Shown in pieces: positions 9,830 to 20,300 of a stretch of 64,000 nt of DNA. Each line of letters opens with the position of its first letter. The first letter of the stretch is position 1. Origin of the DNA: Bacteroidota bacterium (GTDB taxonomy: Bacteria; Bacteroidota; Bacteroidia; AKYH767-A; 2013-40CM-41-45); contig JADKJP010000007.1 of NCBI GenBank assembly GCA_016720935.1, forward strand, positions 558,001-622,000, written 5' to 3'. Under the pieces are notes generated by a model, which saw only the letters and a program-made list of their open reading frames with translations, was not told where the DNA came from and did no database searches. The translations under genes and the position numbers were made by a program.

Positions 9830-11149
9830 TTATACCGCTGCTTTCGCTGCCTTGCTTTTCATCCAATCTGTGGTTACTGAACCCGGACGTTCAATCGGAT
9901 GTCCAAGTGCGCGATCCCAGAGCAATGATGCCAATACACCTAAAGCACGGCTAACACCGAAGAGTACAGTATAGAAATCATATTCATCCATACCATAATG
10001 CATCAGCAAAGCTCCGCTGTGTGCATCCACATTTGGCCATGGATTTTTGATCTTTTTAATATTGTCGAGAATTGGAGGAACCACCTCGTACACCTGGTGT
10101 ACAATTCTGCAGTTCACATCTTCAGGAATATATTTCTTCGCGAATTCCATTTGAGCGATAAAACGCGGATCGGTTTTACGCAATACAGCATGCCCGTAAC
10201 CCGGCACAACTTTTCCGTCTTCCATGGTCTTCATCACGTAATCCTGGATTTGTTCTTTTGTTGGAACAGCTCCATCGTAATAATTACGGAGATCGAGGAT
10301 CCAGCGAATCACTTCCTGATTTGCGAGACCATGCAATGGACCTGCCAGACCGTTCATCCCTGCAGCGAAAGACAGATAAGCATCACTCAGCGCTGAGCCA
10401 ACAAGATGTGTCGTGTGCGCGGAAACGTTTCCTCCTTCATGGTCAACGTGGATAGTGAGATACAAACGCATGAGGCGTTTCATATCGTAATCATCATATC
10501 CGAGCATGTGCGCGAAATTTCCGGCCCAGTCCAGTTTTGGATCCGGCTCGATGTGCACATTGTTTTTGTAAGTACGGCGGTAGATATATGCGGCGATGCG
10601 GGGAAGACGTGCGATGAGGTTCATCACGTCTTCGTACATCGGATCCCAGTATTCTTTTTTATTTAAACCTTTACGATAAGCGGCAGCGAACACCGATTCC
10701 TTTTGCAAAGCCATGATGGCCATACTGAACTGCGTCATCGGGTGCAGATTCAAAGGCAAACTGTCAAGCATGTCGAAAACAAACTTCGGCACATTGCTTC
10801 TGCGTGCCCAGATATTACTCACCTGGAGCACATCGTCCTCAGTAGGTAATTCACCCATGAGCATGAGATAGAAGATTCCTTCCGGCAAAGGTTCACTGTC
10901 GCCCGTTGCTTTCGGGAGTTTCTCGCGCAGTTCAGGAATGCTGTAACCACGGAAACGAATACCTTCTTCAGGATCCAGTTTGCTGGTCTCCGTTACCATC
11001 CCGATCATCCCCTTCATTCCTGAATACACCTGCTCAATCGTGTAGGAACCGATGACCTGGTTTCCATTTTCTTTAATGAAATCTTTCAGCTCAGCCGCCA
11101 TAGGCAGAGCTATTTTCGCGAATTTGTCTTTTATCTTATCGGTTTTCAA
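9830..11149 (-). CDS. gltA: Citrate synthase, eukaryote-like type
   Basis: 439 residues. Active-site blocks are visible: HVDHEGGNVSAHTTHLVGS (His of the oxaloacetate site), LAGPLHGLANQEV, and VVPGYGHAVLRKTDPRF with the catalytic His. The long form and the sequence around GYGHAVLRKTDPR match the mitochondrial-like citrate synthases found in many Bacteroidota rather than the short allosteric bacterial form. It condenses acetyl-CoA with oxaloacetate. It lies downstream of eno and a small membrane protein, all minus strand, so a shared transcript is likely. Confidence 0.95.
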   Translation of the reverse strand: MKTDKIKDKFAKIALPMAAELKDFIKENGNQVIGSYTIEQVYSGMKGMIGMVTETSKLDPEEGIRFRGYSIPELREKLPKATGDSEPLPEGIFYLMLMGELPTEDDVLQVSNIWARRSNVPKFVFDMLDSLPLNLHPMTQFSMAIMALQKESVFAAAYRKGLNKKEYWDPMYEDVMNLIARLPRIAAYIYRRTYKNNVHIEPDPKLDWAGNFAHMLGYDDYDMKRLMRLYLTIHVDHEGGNVSAHTTHLVGSALSDAYLSFAAGMNGLAGPLHGLANQEVIRWILDLRNYYDGAVPTKEQIQDYVMKTMEDGKVVPGYGHAVLRKTDPRFIAQMEFAKKYIPEDVNCRIVHQVYEVVPPILDNIKKIKNPWPNVDAHSGALLMHYGMDEYDFYTVLFGVSRALGVLASLLWDRALGHPIERPGSVTTDWMKSKAAKAAV

Positions 11150-11199
11150 GAGAGATATGTATTAAAAAATAAGGAGGATGAATGTAAACGAATTTCAGA

Positions 11200-11475
11200 T
11201 TAACGCGGTGGCGTGTAAATTTTCTTGGACTTTTCTATATTTTCCTGTTTGTTCACAGAGGTAATGTTAAGTTCAGGAACAACAATGACGAGACTGACTA
11301 TAAATGCGGCAATCAGGAATATCCACAAGGCCAAACGTCCCCACTTTTTCATTCTCCGTTTCGAGAAAAAAGGTGATTTCTTTTTCAGCCTGATCTTTTT
11401 TCTTAAACGGCCACTACGCGGTGAAATTGAGTACTCACCCGTAGCCAGTTTATCCAACGTTTCCTGATCCATCAA
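11200..11475 (-). CDS. Small single-pass membrane protein, unknown
   Basis: 91 residues. A very basic N-terminal half (RLRKKIRLKKKSPFFSKRRMKKW) is followed by one transmembrane segment (LALWIFLIAAFIVSLVIVV) and a short polar tail. Positive-inside charge predicts a cytoplasmic N-terminus. No family recognised. It sits between eno (28 bp upstream) and gltA (50 bp downstream) on the same strand, so it is probably co-transcribed. Confidence 0.6.
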   Translation of the reverse strand: MMDQETLDKLATGEYSISPRSGRLRKKIRLKKKSPFFSKRRMKKWGRLALWIFLIAAFIVSLVIVVPELNITSVNKQENIEKSKKIYTPPR

Positions 11476-11502
11476 ACGAAATTATCCGGGTTAATGTTTT
11501 AA

Positions 11503-12795
11503 TTAACGCTTTACAAATTTAAAATCTTTCCCTGCAAAATGTGCTGTCTCTCCCAGTCCTTCTTCAATCCTCAGCAATTGATTGTATTTAGCCATCCTGT
11601 CGGAACGGGAAGCGGAACCGGTTTTTATTTGTCCGGTTTTCAGAGCAACGGCAAGATCAGCAATGGTACTGTCTTCGGTTTCTCCTGAACGGTGACTCAT
11701 CACTGATGAATAACTGTTTCGATGCGCCAGGTTAACCGCATCAATGGTTTCAGATAATGTACCAATCTGATTCACCTTAACAAGAATTGAATTAGCAACT
11801 CCTTTTACAATGCCTTCATTCAGACGTTTCACATTGGTCACAAACAAATCATCACCTACCAGCTGAATTTTTTTCCCGGCCAGATCTGTGAGCTTTTTCC
11901 AACCATCCCAGTCATCTTCAGCCAGTCCGTCTTCAATAGAAACAATCGGATATTTTTCGATCCAGTTGGCCCAGTACTGAGCCATTTGTTCCGGACTCAG
12001 CTGATCACCGGAGGATTTTTTGAATATGTATTTTCCGGCTTTCTCATCAAAGAATTCCGAGGCCGCTGCATCCATCGCGATGTAAATATCTTTACCTGCC
12101 GTGTATCCCGCTTCACCAATCGCATCGAGGACCGACTGAATCGCTTCTTCATTCGATTTGATGTTTGGAGCGAAACCACCTTCATCACCAACATTTGTAG
12201 AAAGTCCTTTTTTCTTCAATACTGCTTTGAGGTGATGGAACACCTCTGTGCCCATGCGTAAAGCCTCACTAAAACTAGGTGCGCCAATAGGCATAATCAT
12301 AAATTCCTGGAAGTCGATGCTGTTATCAGCATGTGAACCTCCGTTGAGGATATTCATCATCGGAACAGGCAGCACATTGGCATCTACTCCGCCGACATAA
12401 CGGTAAAGTGGCTGATTGCTTTCCATTGCTGCCGCTTTCGCGCAAGCCAGTGAAACGCCCAGGATCGCGTTGGCTCCCAGGTTGGATTTATTTTCGGTTC
12501 CATCCAGTTTGATCATGGCCATATCAATCAGGCGCTGATCAGAAACAGGGAAACCTTTGAGCTCTTCGTTAATGGCTTTGTTCACATTGTAAACAGCTCT
12601 CAAAACACCTTTGCCAAGGTATTTTTGTTTGTCACCATCCCTGAGTTCAACAGCTTCATGAACGCCGGTAGAAGCCCCCGAAGGGACTGCAGCGCGTCCA
12701 AAAGCGCCATTTTCTGTTATTACATCTACTTCAATCGTTGGATTACCCCTGGAATCCAGAATCTGACGGGCATGTATTTCTGCAATCGAGCTCAT
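11503..12795 (-). CDS. eno: Enolase (phosphopyruvate hydratase)
   Basis: 430 residues, standard length. Hallmarks: ARQILDSRGNPTIEVDV at the N-terminus, GGSHADNSIDFQEFMIMP, the catalytic acid region GDEGGFAP, the Mg ligands in IYIAMDAAASEF and SIEDGLAEDDWDGW, VGDDLFVTN, and the signature ILVKVNQIGTLSET with catalytic Lys. It interconverts 2-phosphoglycerate and phosphoenolpyruvate in glycolysis. First gene of the minus-strand run eno / 91-aa protein / gltA. Confidence 0.98.
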   Translation of the reverse strand: MSSIAEIHARQILDSRGNPTIEVDVITENGAFGRAAVPSGASTGVHEAVELRDGDKQKYLGKGVLRAVYNVNKAINEELKGFPVSDQRLIDMAMIKLDGTENKSNLGANAILGVSLACAKAAAMESNQPLYRYVGGVDANVLPVPMMNILNGGSHADNSIDFQEFMIMPIGAPSFSEALRMGTEVFHHLKAVLKKKGLSTNVGDEGGFAPNIKSNEEAIQSVLDAIGEAGYTAGKDIYIAMDAAASEFFDEKAGKYIFKKSSGDQLSPEQMAQYWANWIEKYPIVSIEDGLAEDDWDGWKKLTDLAGKKIQLVGDDLFVTNVKRLNEGIVKGVANSILVKVNQIGTLSETIDAVNLAHRNSYSSVMSHRSGETEDSTIADLAVALKTGQIKTGSASRSDRMAKYNQLLRIEEGLGETAHFAGKDFKFVKR

Positions 12796-13079
12796 ATAGA
12801 AGATAATGAATTCACAAAAATAGCAATAATTGATCTTTATGAAAATGATTTAAGCCCTGAGACCTTTTTTTTGAATAAAATTCAAAGGTTGATTTCCATA
12901 AATCGCAGCATAAAAAGCAGGAAAAAACCAAGATTAATCCAAACTCTTCAGCCTTAAGTACAGCGTATTGAAAGTCAATGGTTCATTGGAAAGTACCCGG
13001 CACAAATTCATGGATGCAATTCGTTTATAAAAAATTTCAAATCGGCAGGATCCGGACTGGGAACAAAAAGCCTTTCTTT

Positions 13080-13087
13080 TATCTTCG
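13080..13087 (+). promoter_or_regulatory. -7 like element TATCTTCG deciding the methyltransferase start
   Basis: TATCTTCG differs at one base from TAnnTTTG. If it is the promoter, the start codon must lie at or after 13092, not at upstream in-frame ATGs. Confidence 0.45.
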
Positions 13088-13091
13088 CAGG

Positions 13092-13877
13092 GTGGATAAA
13101 TTTTTTTCTGCGACACATTTCCTGAAATATAAACTCATGGGCGGAACAGCCCATGATGTTCATTCTCCATTTGTTTTCGATTTACTAAACGACGTAATCA
13201 GGGATGAAACGCCCTTTTACATCTATGATAAAATTGAAGCTTTAAGAGCCCGACTTTTACTGGATGAATCCATTCTTAGTGTTACAGATCTGGGAACCGG
13301 TGGAGAGCGAAATCAAAAAAGGTCTCTCAAGGTTAAATACATCGCGGGTACATTTCTGAAATCTGCACGATGCAGTCAATTGTTGTTCCGGCTGGTGAAT
13401 CATTTCCATCCAAAGAACATATTGGAACTTGGAACTTCATTGGGAATTACGACACTCTACTTAGCCTCACCTTACAGGAAAACTCAGGTTATCACCATGG
13501 AGGGTTGTCCGGAAACTGCTAATAAAGCAAGGGAACATTTCGATTTGTTTCAAATGGAAAATATCCGGGTTGTTACCGGAGATTTTGGCCTGAATCTTTC
13601 CAGTGTATTGGAAAATATCGGAGAAACCGGAATGGTCTTTTTTGATGGCAATCACAAACGAGACGCTACACTCTTCTACTTCAACCAGGCTCTCCGGCAT
13701 GCAGGGAATGATACGATCTTTATCTTTGACGATATACACTGGAGCAGGGAAATGGAAGCAGCCTGGAACACCATCAAAGCTAATCCAAGGGTTACACTGA
13801 GCATTGATTTGTTCCAATTGGGTCTGATCTTTTTCAGAAGTGGCATTCCGAGACAACATTTTGTCCTTAAATTCTAA
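13092..13877 (+). CDS. Class I SAM-dependent methyltransferase
   Basis: About 261 residues from a GTG at 13092; an ATG at 13137 is the alternative. Bacteroidota homologues begin shortly before a DVHSPFVFDLLND motif, which fits either choice, whereas the longer in-frame version would start upstream of the promoter-like box. The Rossmann region reads NILELGTSLGITTLYLA (motif I) and MVFFDGNHKRDATLFYF (motif IV, O-methyltransferase-like). Substrate unknown. Confidence 0.75.
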   Translation: MDKFFSATHFLKYKLMGGTAHDVHSPFVFDLLNDVIRDETPFYIYDKIEALRARLLLDESILSVTDLGTGGERNQKRSLKVKYIAGTFLKSARCSQLLFRLVNHFHPKNILELGTSLGITTLYLASPYRKTQVITMEGCPETANKAREHFDLFQMENIRVVTGDFGLNLSSVLENIGETGMVFFDGNHKRDATLFYFNQALRHAGNDTIFIFDDIHWSREMEAAWNTIKANPRVTLSIDLFQLGLIFFRSGIPRQHFVLKF

Positions 13878-13912
13878 TTCCTTCTCTAACGTTTTGATAA
13901 CATTTTAACGTT

Positions 13913-13920
13913 TACATTTG
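13913..13920 (+). promoter_or_regulatory. -7 promoter element of the ABC ATPase gene
   Basis: TACATTTG matches TAnnTTTG exactly, with a TTTG at 13893-13896 upstream. It excludes the in-frame codon at 13918 and supports the ATG at 13939. Confidence 0.65.
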
Positions 13921-13938
13921 CCCAAAGAATTCCTGTTT

Positions 13939-14649
13939 ATGGCATTGCTTGAACTCAGAAATATTTCCCGTCGTTATGTAATCGGTACAGAGGAAGTAAA
14001 CGCTTTACGATCCATTACTTTGTCGATACAAAAAGGCGAATATGTCGCATTGATGGGACCTTCCGGTTCCGGAAAATCAACGCTCATGAATATCATCGGT
14101 TGCCTGGATACTCCAAGCAGCGGAGAGTATATTCTAAACAATAAACAAGTGAATTCCATGGCAGATAATGAACTCGCCGAAATCCGTAACAAAGAAATCG
14201 GGTTCATTTTCCAGACATTCAATCTTATCCCGAGAAGCTCTGCCTTGGACAATGTAGCTCTGCCACTCGTATATGCAGGGATCCGCAAAGATGAGAGGGT
14301 TAACAGAGCGATGACTGCTTTGGAGGATGTCGGCCTGGGTGATCGTGTCAAACACAAACCGAATGAACTGTCCGGTGGACAAAGACAACGTGTCGCTGTC
14401 GCGCGCGCGCTTGTAAACAAACCTTCTATTATTCTTGCGGATGAACCGACAGGGAACCTTGATTCCAAAACTTCGGAGGAAATCATGGCCTTGTTTGAAG
14501 AAATTCATCAAAAAGGAAATACCATCATTGTTGTTACACACGAAGAAGACATTGCCCGTCATGCCTACAGGATTATCCGGATCAAAGACGGACTCATTGA
14601 ATCCGATCAGCCCAATCCGAAAGTTGTCAGAACCGGAGCGCCTGTTTGA
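13939..14649 (+). CDS. ABC transporter ATP-binding protein, LolD/MacB type
   Basis: 236 residues from the ATG at 13939 (MALLELRN), chosen because an exact promoter element lies over the upstream in-frame codon. Walker A GPSGSGKST, Q-loop IFQTFNLIPRSSALDN, signature LSGGQRQRVAVARAL, Walker B IILADEPTGNLDS and switch IIVVTHE are all present. The Q-loop and GNLDSKT are typical of LolD/MacB/FtsE-like ATPases working with separately encoded permeases; none is adjacent. The cobalamin adenosyltransferase gene follows after 24 bp. Confidence 0.9.
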   Translation: MALLELRNISRRYVIGTEEVNALRSITLSIQKGEYVALMGPSGSGKSTLMNIIGCLDTPSSGEYILNNKQVNSMADNELAEIRNKEIGFIFQTFNLIPRSSALDNVALPLVYAGIRKDERVNRAMTALEDVGLGDRVKHKPNELSGGQRQRVAVARALVNKPSIILADEPTGNLDSKTSEEIMALFEEIHQKGNTIIVVTHEEDIARHAYRIIRIKDGLIESDQPNPKVVRTGAPV

Positions 14650-14673
14650 TTCGCAATCTTTTCTATCATACTC

Positions 14674-15222
14674 ATGAAGATTTACACAAAAAAGGGTGAC
14701 GAAGGCAAGACTTCTTTGATTGGAGGAACCCGTGTTTCCAAAAATCACAAGCGAATCGATGCTTATGGAACCATTGATGAACTAAACAGCTGGATTGGAC
14801 TTTTGCGTGATCAGGCGATTGCTTCCGGACATATCACCTTGCTGCTCACCATTCAGGATCGCCTCTTTATCATTGGTTCTCAACTTGCAGCTGACCCTGA
14901 AACTTCCCGAATGAAACTTCCTGAACTTACAGAGGAGGATGTCCTCCTTCTTGAAAACGCTATGGATGAGATGGAAAGTACATTACCGGAAATGAAACAC
15001 TTTGTATTACCCGGAGGAAACCCGATTGTTTCTTATTGCCATCTGGCCCGAACCGTTTGCCGTCGTGCCGAAAGATGTGTTGTTTATTTATCAGAGACGG
15101 ATCATGTTTCTCCGCTTATTTTAAAATATCTGAATCGATTATCCGACTACCTTTTTGTCTTATCCAGGAAACTTAGCGCCGAAACCGGTTCAAAAGAAAC
15201 ACCCTGGATTCCGGGAAAGTGA
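14674..15222 (+). CDS. Cob(I)yrinic acid a,c-diamide adenosyltransferase, PduO type
   Basis: 182 residues. The N-terminal signature MKIYTKKGDEGKTSLIGGTR binds ATP. RIDAYGTIDELNSWIG and the C-terminal helix RTVCRRAERCVV...LKYLNRLSDYLFVLSR complete the PduO-type five-helix fold. It transfers the adenosyl group from ATP to cob(I)alamin to make coenzyme B12. Same direction as the ABC ATPase, likely co-transcribed. Confidence 0.93.
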   Translation: MKIYTKKGDEGKTSLIGGTRVSKNHKRIDAYGTIDELNSWIGLLRDQAIASGHITLLLTIQDRLFIIGSQLAADPETSRMKLPELTEEDVLLLENAMDEMESTLPEMKHFVLPGGNPIVSYCHLARTVCRRAERCVVYLSETDHVSPLILKYLNRLSDYLFVLSRKLSAETGSKETPWIPGK

Positions 15223-15319
15223 TCATAACACCGATTTTTATTTGCAAATCCTTGTCAGGCAAGCCTTTCCAACAAATCCGGAAAAATGAGAAACCCGATA
15301 CAAGTGATTATTATTTTTC

Positions 15320-15327
15320 TATTTTTG
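15320..15327 (+). promoter_or_regulatory. -7 promoter element of the DUF2795 gene
   Basis: TATTTTTG is an exact TAnnTTTG match, 41 bp before the ATG at 15369. Confidence 0.6.
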
Positions 15328-15368
15328 CAACCCTTAAAAAGGATCAACATCCTTCTAATCAATAAAAA

Positions 15369-15590
15369 ATGTATTGGACCCTCGAACTTGCACAGCACCT
15401 TGAAGATGCTCCATGGCCGGCAACTAAAGATGAGTTGATCGATTACGCGATTCGTTCCGGCGCTCCTCTTGAAGTCATTGAAAACCTCCAGGAACTGGAA
15501 GACGAAGGTGAAGCCTACGAAAGCATCGAAGAAATCTGGCCTGACTATCCAACCAAGGATGACTTCTTCTTCAACGAAGACGAGTATTAG
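15369..15590 (+). CDS. DUF2795 domain-containing small acidic protein
   Basis: 73 residues, strongly acidic. MYWTLELAQHLEDAPWPATK followed by DELIDYAIRSGAPLEVIENL is the conserved DUF2795 pattern found across Bacteroidota as a stand-alone small protein. Function unknown. It has its own promoter element and is followed by a strong terminator, so it is a monocistronic unit. Confidence 0.9.
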   Translation: MYWTLELAQHLEDAPWPATKDELIDYAIRSGAPLEVIENLQELEDEGEAYESIEEIWPDYPTKDDFFFNEDEY

Positions 15591-15612
15591 TCAAATAGTA
15601 TAGAAAACATTC

Positions 15613-15639
15613 AAAAGGGGACTTTATTGTCCCCTTTTT
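15613..15639 (+). terminator. Rho-independent terminator after the DUF2795 gene
   Basis: A 10-bp perfect stem (AAAAGGGGAC / GTCCCCTTTT) with a TTTATT loop runs into a T tract. Confidence 0.9.
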
Positions 15640-15683
15640 CTTAAGATCAAATTTCAATTATCTTTGGTAATAAATAAATTTTC

Positions 15684-17270
15684 ATGAAAAAATATCTACT
15701 CCTCTCCTACTTGTTTCTGATTGCAGTTGCCGGAAATGCACAAGTTAAATTTCAAACTTTGTACGGTGATGTGAATCTGGATGACGCACAGGTTGTGGTC
15801 CACACTTTTGATGGCGGATTTTTGCTTGCCGGTGGTACAGGACCAAACATGCTCGACAGTACTGATGTAACTTTATTTCGTCTCAACGCAAATGGCGATC
15901 TCGTATGGTCTTCAAAAATTGACGCCTACAAAGACGACTTCATCAGCGATGCGCTTCAGCTTGCGGATGGTACTTTCCTGCTGGTTGGAACAACGTACAG
16001 TTCACCAATTGACTCAGTTTATTCCGACATCCTTGTGATGCAAGTGGATGATGCAGGATTCATCATGTGGTCAAAAGTATTCGGCGGTAGTGATTATGAT
16101 GAGGCTCAATCTATTGTTGATATTGGCAACGATCAGTATGTGATCCTTGGCAATACATGGAGTTTTGGTTCTGTTTTAAAATCAGCATTGGCCATGAAGA
16201 TCAATGCGGGTGGTGATCAGTTCTGGACGAACATCAGCAGCACTACGATCTCCAATTATTTTTACAAAGGAGCAAAAACTGACGACGGATTTATCGCAGT
16301 TGGCGGAACATTCAATGTGAGCGGTGGTACAAACTTCGATCACTACGTTACGAAATTTGACAGTACAGGGAATATTATCTGGAGCAAACGCTATGGAACT
16401 ATCGGCGCCGATTGGTCATACGCGATTGAAAATGTTCCTGGCGGAGGATATATTGTGGCGGGTGTATCTGTTGTAAACACTTCGGGCGGTACTGATCAGA
16501 ATATTTTCAAACTGGATGCCGCAGGCAATGTTGTCTGGAACTTCAATTATGGCGGACTGCAATACGAAAGGCCTTCGACTGTGCGGCAAACAGCAAATGG
16601 GAATTTTGTAATAGCCGGTTTCACCAATGTGGGAGATTCATTGAATGTGATCAATCAGGACCTTCTGGAAGAAATTGACACGGATGGTAATCTAATCTGG
16701 GCACGTACTTACGGCGATGTAACTGCTACCAGCGAATGTTATTCCATGGTCGCGACCAATGATGGTTATGCTTTGGCGGGATACACCATTGGTTTCCAGA
16801 CTGGCAATATCGGAGATGCTTATTTCGTCAAAACTGATACTGCCGGATTCAGCGGGTGTTATGAAACCAACTTCCCTGCGATTGTGAACATCAATACATT
16901 CACCGATAGTACTGGTGCCAATGAGCAAATAATTGTTTTAAACGAAAGCACCGCTTTATTTAATTCATCCTTACAAATCAATCAATTCGGGCAGATCTGT
17001 TTTACGGATGGCACAACCGACTTGACTTCACAAAAAATGTTTAGCCTTTACCCGAATCCTGCAAGCGAAAACCTGATGGTTCATTTTACTACTGAAGACA
17101 ATTCAGGTTTACTGAAGATCAAAGATCTTTCCGGCAGAATTTTGAAAACAATAGCTGTTTCAGAAAATTCCGGGATGACAATTCCTGTGAAAGAACTCGC
17201 TTCCGGTCTTTACATCATGAGTTATGAAAATGAAAAAGGTATTACCAGTACCACCTTCATTCGTCAATAA
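15684..17270 (+). CDS. Secreted repeat protein with type IX sorting domain
   Basis: 528 residues. Signal peptide MKKYLLLSYLFLIAVAGNAQ. Residues about 25-400 are repeated blades of the form GGGYIVAG...DqNIFKLDAAGNVVW, resembling delta-60/beta-propeller repeats. The last 75 residues are a type A sorting domain (MFSLYPNPASENLMVHF...SGLYIMSYEN...FIRQ), which directs export by the type IX system and attachment to the cell surface. Ligand or enzyme activity cannot be told. Confidence 0.85.
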   Translation: MKKYLLLSYLFLIAVAGNAQVKFQTLYGDVNLDDAQVVVHTFDGGFLLAGGTGPNMLDSTDVTLFRLNANGDLVWSSKIDAYKDDFISDALQLADGTFLLVGTTYSSPIDSVYSDILVMQVDDAGFIMWSKVFGGSDYDEAQSIVDIGNDQYVILGNTWSFGSVLKSALAMKINAGGDQFWTNISSTTISNYFYKGAKTDDGFIAVGGTFNVSGGTNFDHYVTKFDSTGNIIWSKRYGTIGADWSYAIENVPGGGYIVAGVSVVNTSGGTDQNIFKLDAAGNVVWNFNYGGLQYERPSTVRQTANGNFVIAGFTNVGDSLNVINQDLLEEIDTDGNLIWARTYGDVTATSECYSMVATNDGYALAGYTIGFQTGNIGDAYFVKTDTAGFSGCYETNFPAIVNINTFTDSTGANEQIIVLNESTALFNSSLQINQFGQICFTDGTTDLTSQKMFSLYPNPASENLMVHFTTEDNSGLLKIKDLSGRILKTIAVSENSGMTIPVKELASGLYIMSYENEKGITSTTFIRQ

Positions 17271-17290
17271 ATAAAAAACAAAGCACAATA

Positions 17291-17319
17291 AAAAAGGAGC
17301 CTTAGTGGCTCCTTTTTTT
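17291..17319. terminator. Bidirectional terminator between convergent genes
   Basis: Perfect 11-bp stem AAAAAGGAGCC / GGCTCCTTTTT with a TTAGT loop; A and T tracts on both sides serve both the gene ending at 17270 and the minus-strand gene ending at 17323. Confidence 0.9.
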
Positions 17320-17322
17320 GTA

Positions 17323-20300
17323 TCAGGATTTTATGATTTTTCCCGAATGCTGAACTGTATTGTTCTTAAGAATGCTGTATTGATACATTCCAGCTTCCAG
17401 TCCGGACAGATCGAGTACAGTATTTATTAATCCGGATGATGATCTGATTTCCTTAGACATCACTTGTCTGCCGGTTACATCTGTGATGCGCACGAAATAT
17501 GTATTTCCTGCTGCAGCATTGAATGCTATTTTCAAAACATCTGTTACAGGGTTAGGATAAACCATCACCTTGTCACTGAGTTCGGCGCTATTCACCCCTG
17601 TACTTGCATCGCTTACATTAATATCGTCCAGGTATAAATTGTTACCATAACCACTGATGGCATCAAAACGAAACAGAACTCCTGAATTACCTATGAGGGA
17701 AGTTATATCAATTGAATCTCTTCTCCAGTCAGAAGGCCCGGGAATAAAAACATTTGAATTTTGAGCAGTAGTTGCTATGTCAAGAGGACCTTTCTCATAA
17801 ATGCGATTAAAAGTGGTTCCACAATCTGAACTTACAGAAATGACCAGTGAATCGTCAAATCCTGTTCCATAAGGTGCATAGGCAAGGTTAAAGGAGAGTA
17901 TTGCCGGAGCTATCGCATTACTCAAATCAAATTGTGGAGTTGACAAGGCACCAACACTTCCATTTGCAACATAAAAGAAATTAGCATAGACAGATGTTGA
18001 CGACAATCCGAATCCTCCTGTCGTATTGTCGAGCAGCAGTAACCCTGAAGGATCATTTAATGTCCAGTTCGCAGGAGGAAGTAATGCAGCCTGAAAATCT
18101 TCGGTGAATGGAATAGGGAATTGAATTGTATTCACATTAAAACTGATGGAACGAATATCATTGAATGCATACTGATCAGTTCCTCCATTTGGATCAGAAG
18201 TATACACTGAGAATACATGGTTTCCGCCGGTATAGGTTTGCACAGGAAGTGTGATCAGATCTTCGTCTCCCCTGCTCAGCGCTCCTGTCCATACATACAA
18301 TTGTGGCGTACCACCATCAAGTTGATAATACACATTTGCTGTAAATAATGTATCAGAGCCATAATTGCGAATTTTAAATTGAGGAATTTGTTGTGAATCA
18401 CAAGATGTTCCTCCCGGAGAAAGTATTTGAGAAATTCCTGCATCCAACAGAATTGGCACAGCTCCGTTCAAATCAGCTTCCCAGATACCACGACCATAAG
18501 TTGCCGCACGCAATTTTCCGGCACCGTAATGAATTTCCATTTCACTCACCATCACATTAGGCAAGCCACCATTGTAGGGTATCCAATCGAATGCGGCGGA
18601 ATCACGATAGAAAACTCCGAAATCAGTTCCTATATACAGCACATCATCGCTTTGGTTTTGATAAACAATACAGTTCACCGGAATATTCGGAAGTGTTCCG
18701 GAAATATTATTCCAGTTCGTTCCTCCATCTGTTGACATGTAAACTTTTTCTCCATCAGAATAGCCCGTAAAAGTCACCCATACTTTCTGAGGATTCGTAT
18801 CACATACCGAAATGGAAGTGATACCTACTGAATTTACAGGAAGACCGGGAGAGATATCTGTCCAGGAAACTCCTCCATTGTCGGTACGAAAAATCGCTCC
18901 CAATGATGCTGCGTAAAGCACATTGGTATTGGATCTTGCAATGGCAATAGCTATCACATCTCCGTTAAATGTCGCGTTCGAAGTTATCGAATTCCAGGTG
19001 CTGCCACCGTCTGTTGTTTTTTGAAGGTCAAAAAAGCCGCCATACAAAGTTTGCGGATCAACCGGATCTATGATGTAAGGTGTCACCCATGCACCACCCC
19101 CGGGAGCAATAAAGTTGAATGTAGTTCCTCCATCTGTTGAACGCTGAACATAACCGTTCTGTGAAGAGACATACACGACATCATCATTCGTATAATCTAC
19201 AAGACATTCCATTCCATCGGCACCGGATACTTGCTCCCAGACACCATTCTTCAAACGATCCGTTCCATTGTCCTGTGCTCCCGCATAAATCAGGTAAGGA
19301 TCAGTGGTACTCTGTCCCATGCGGTAATATTGTTTGATACCAAGCGAATTACTCAGGTCTGTCCAGCTTGATCCTGCATCATCTGTTTTAAAAATTCCAC
19401 CATCGTTACCTGAGAAAATTGTCGTGTTACTTCCCGGTAGAAAATCGAGAAAATGATTGTCGGCATGCACATAATCAACTCCACCACCGGTATTTGCGGC
19501 ACTCTGCCATGAACTTCCACCATCAATTGTTTTTGAAATTCCCAATCCTCCGCAATACACCGTATTTTCATCCACTTGTGAAGCGGCTAAAACACAATCA
19601 TAATAGCCGTAAAAAGTAGTCTGCGGCGAACCGGGTTGCGTAAAACTCACTCCTCCGTCGTTCGATCGATAGAAAGTTCCTGTTTCGCACAGAGCGTAAA
19701 TTACATTATCATTTGCGGCTGTGGTTGCAATCGAGATGCGACCGGTGCATAAACCCTGATACAATTGTGTCCAGGTTTGACCACCGTCTAATGAACGGTA
19801 CAAAGAAGAATTATCTGTTGAATAAACAACATCCGCATTCGAGGTATTGAATTCGATGTCATAATAGTGACCGGACTGAACCAGGCTCCACGTTGCTCCT
19901 CCATTTGTGGAACGGAAGATCCCATTGCGCGTCGCGATCATCACAATTTCAGGGTGTGTTGGACTAACGACAATACGTTGAATAATATCAGTCTGTGATT
20001 GAGAATAAGTTAAGCCAGTTGAATTCCATGTCACTCCACCATCAACCGACATCAACACTCCCGCACTGTATGTTCCACCCCAGAAATCATTCAGATATTC
20101 ATAACCATATCCGTCGCCTGTAGCAATGTACATGGTATCCGTATTTCTGGGATTGATGGCCATATCGGCAATGCTGAGTGCTGGGAGAAGATCCGTATTG
20201 GTTGACCAGCTTTGTCCGCCATCGGTTGATTTCCAAAGTCCGCCACATGCCGCACCAAGAAAAATATTTTGGGAATTGTTCGGATCGAAACGAATGACAT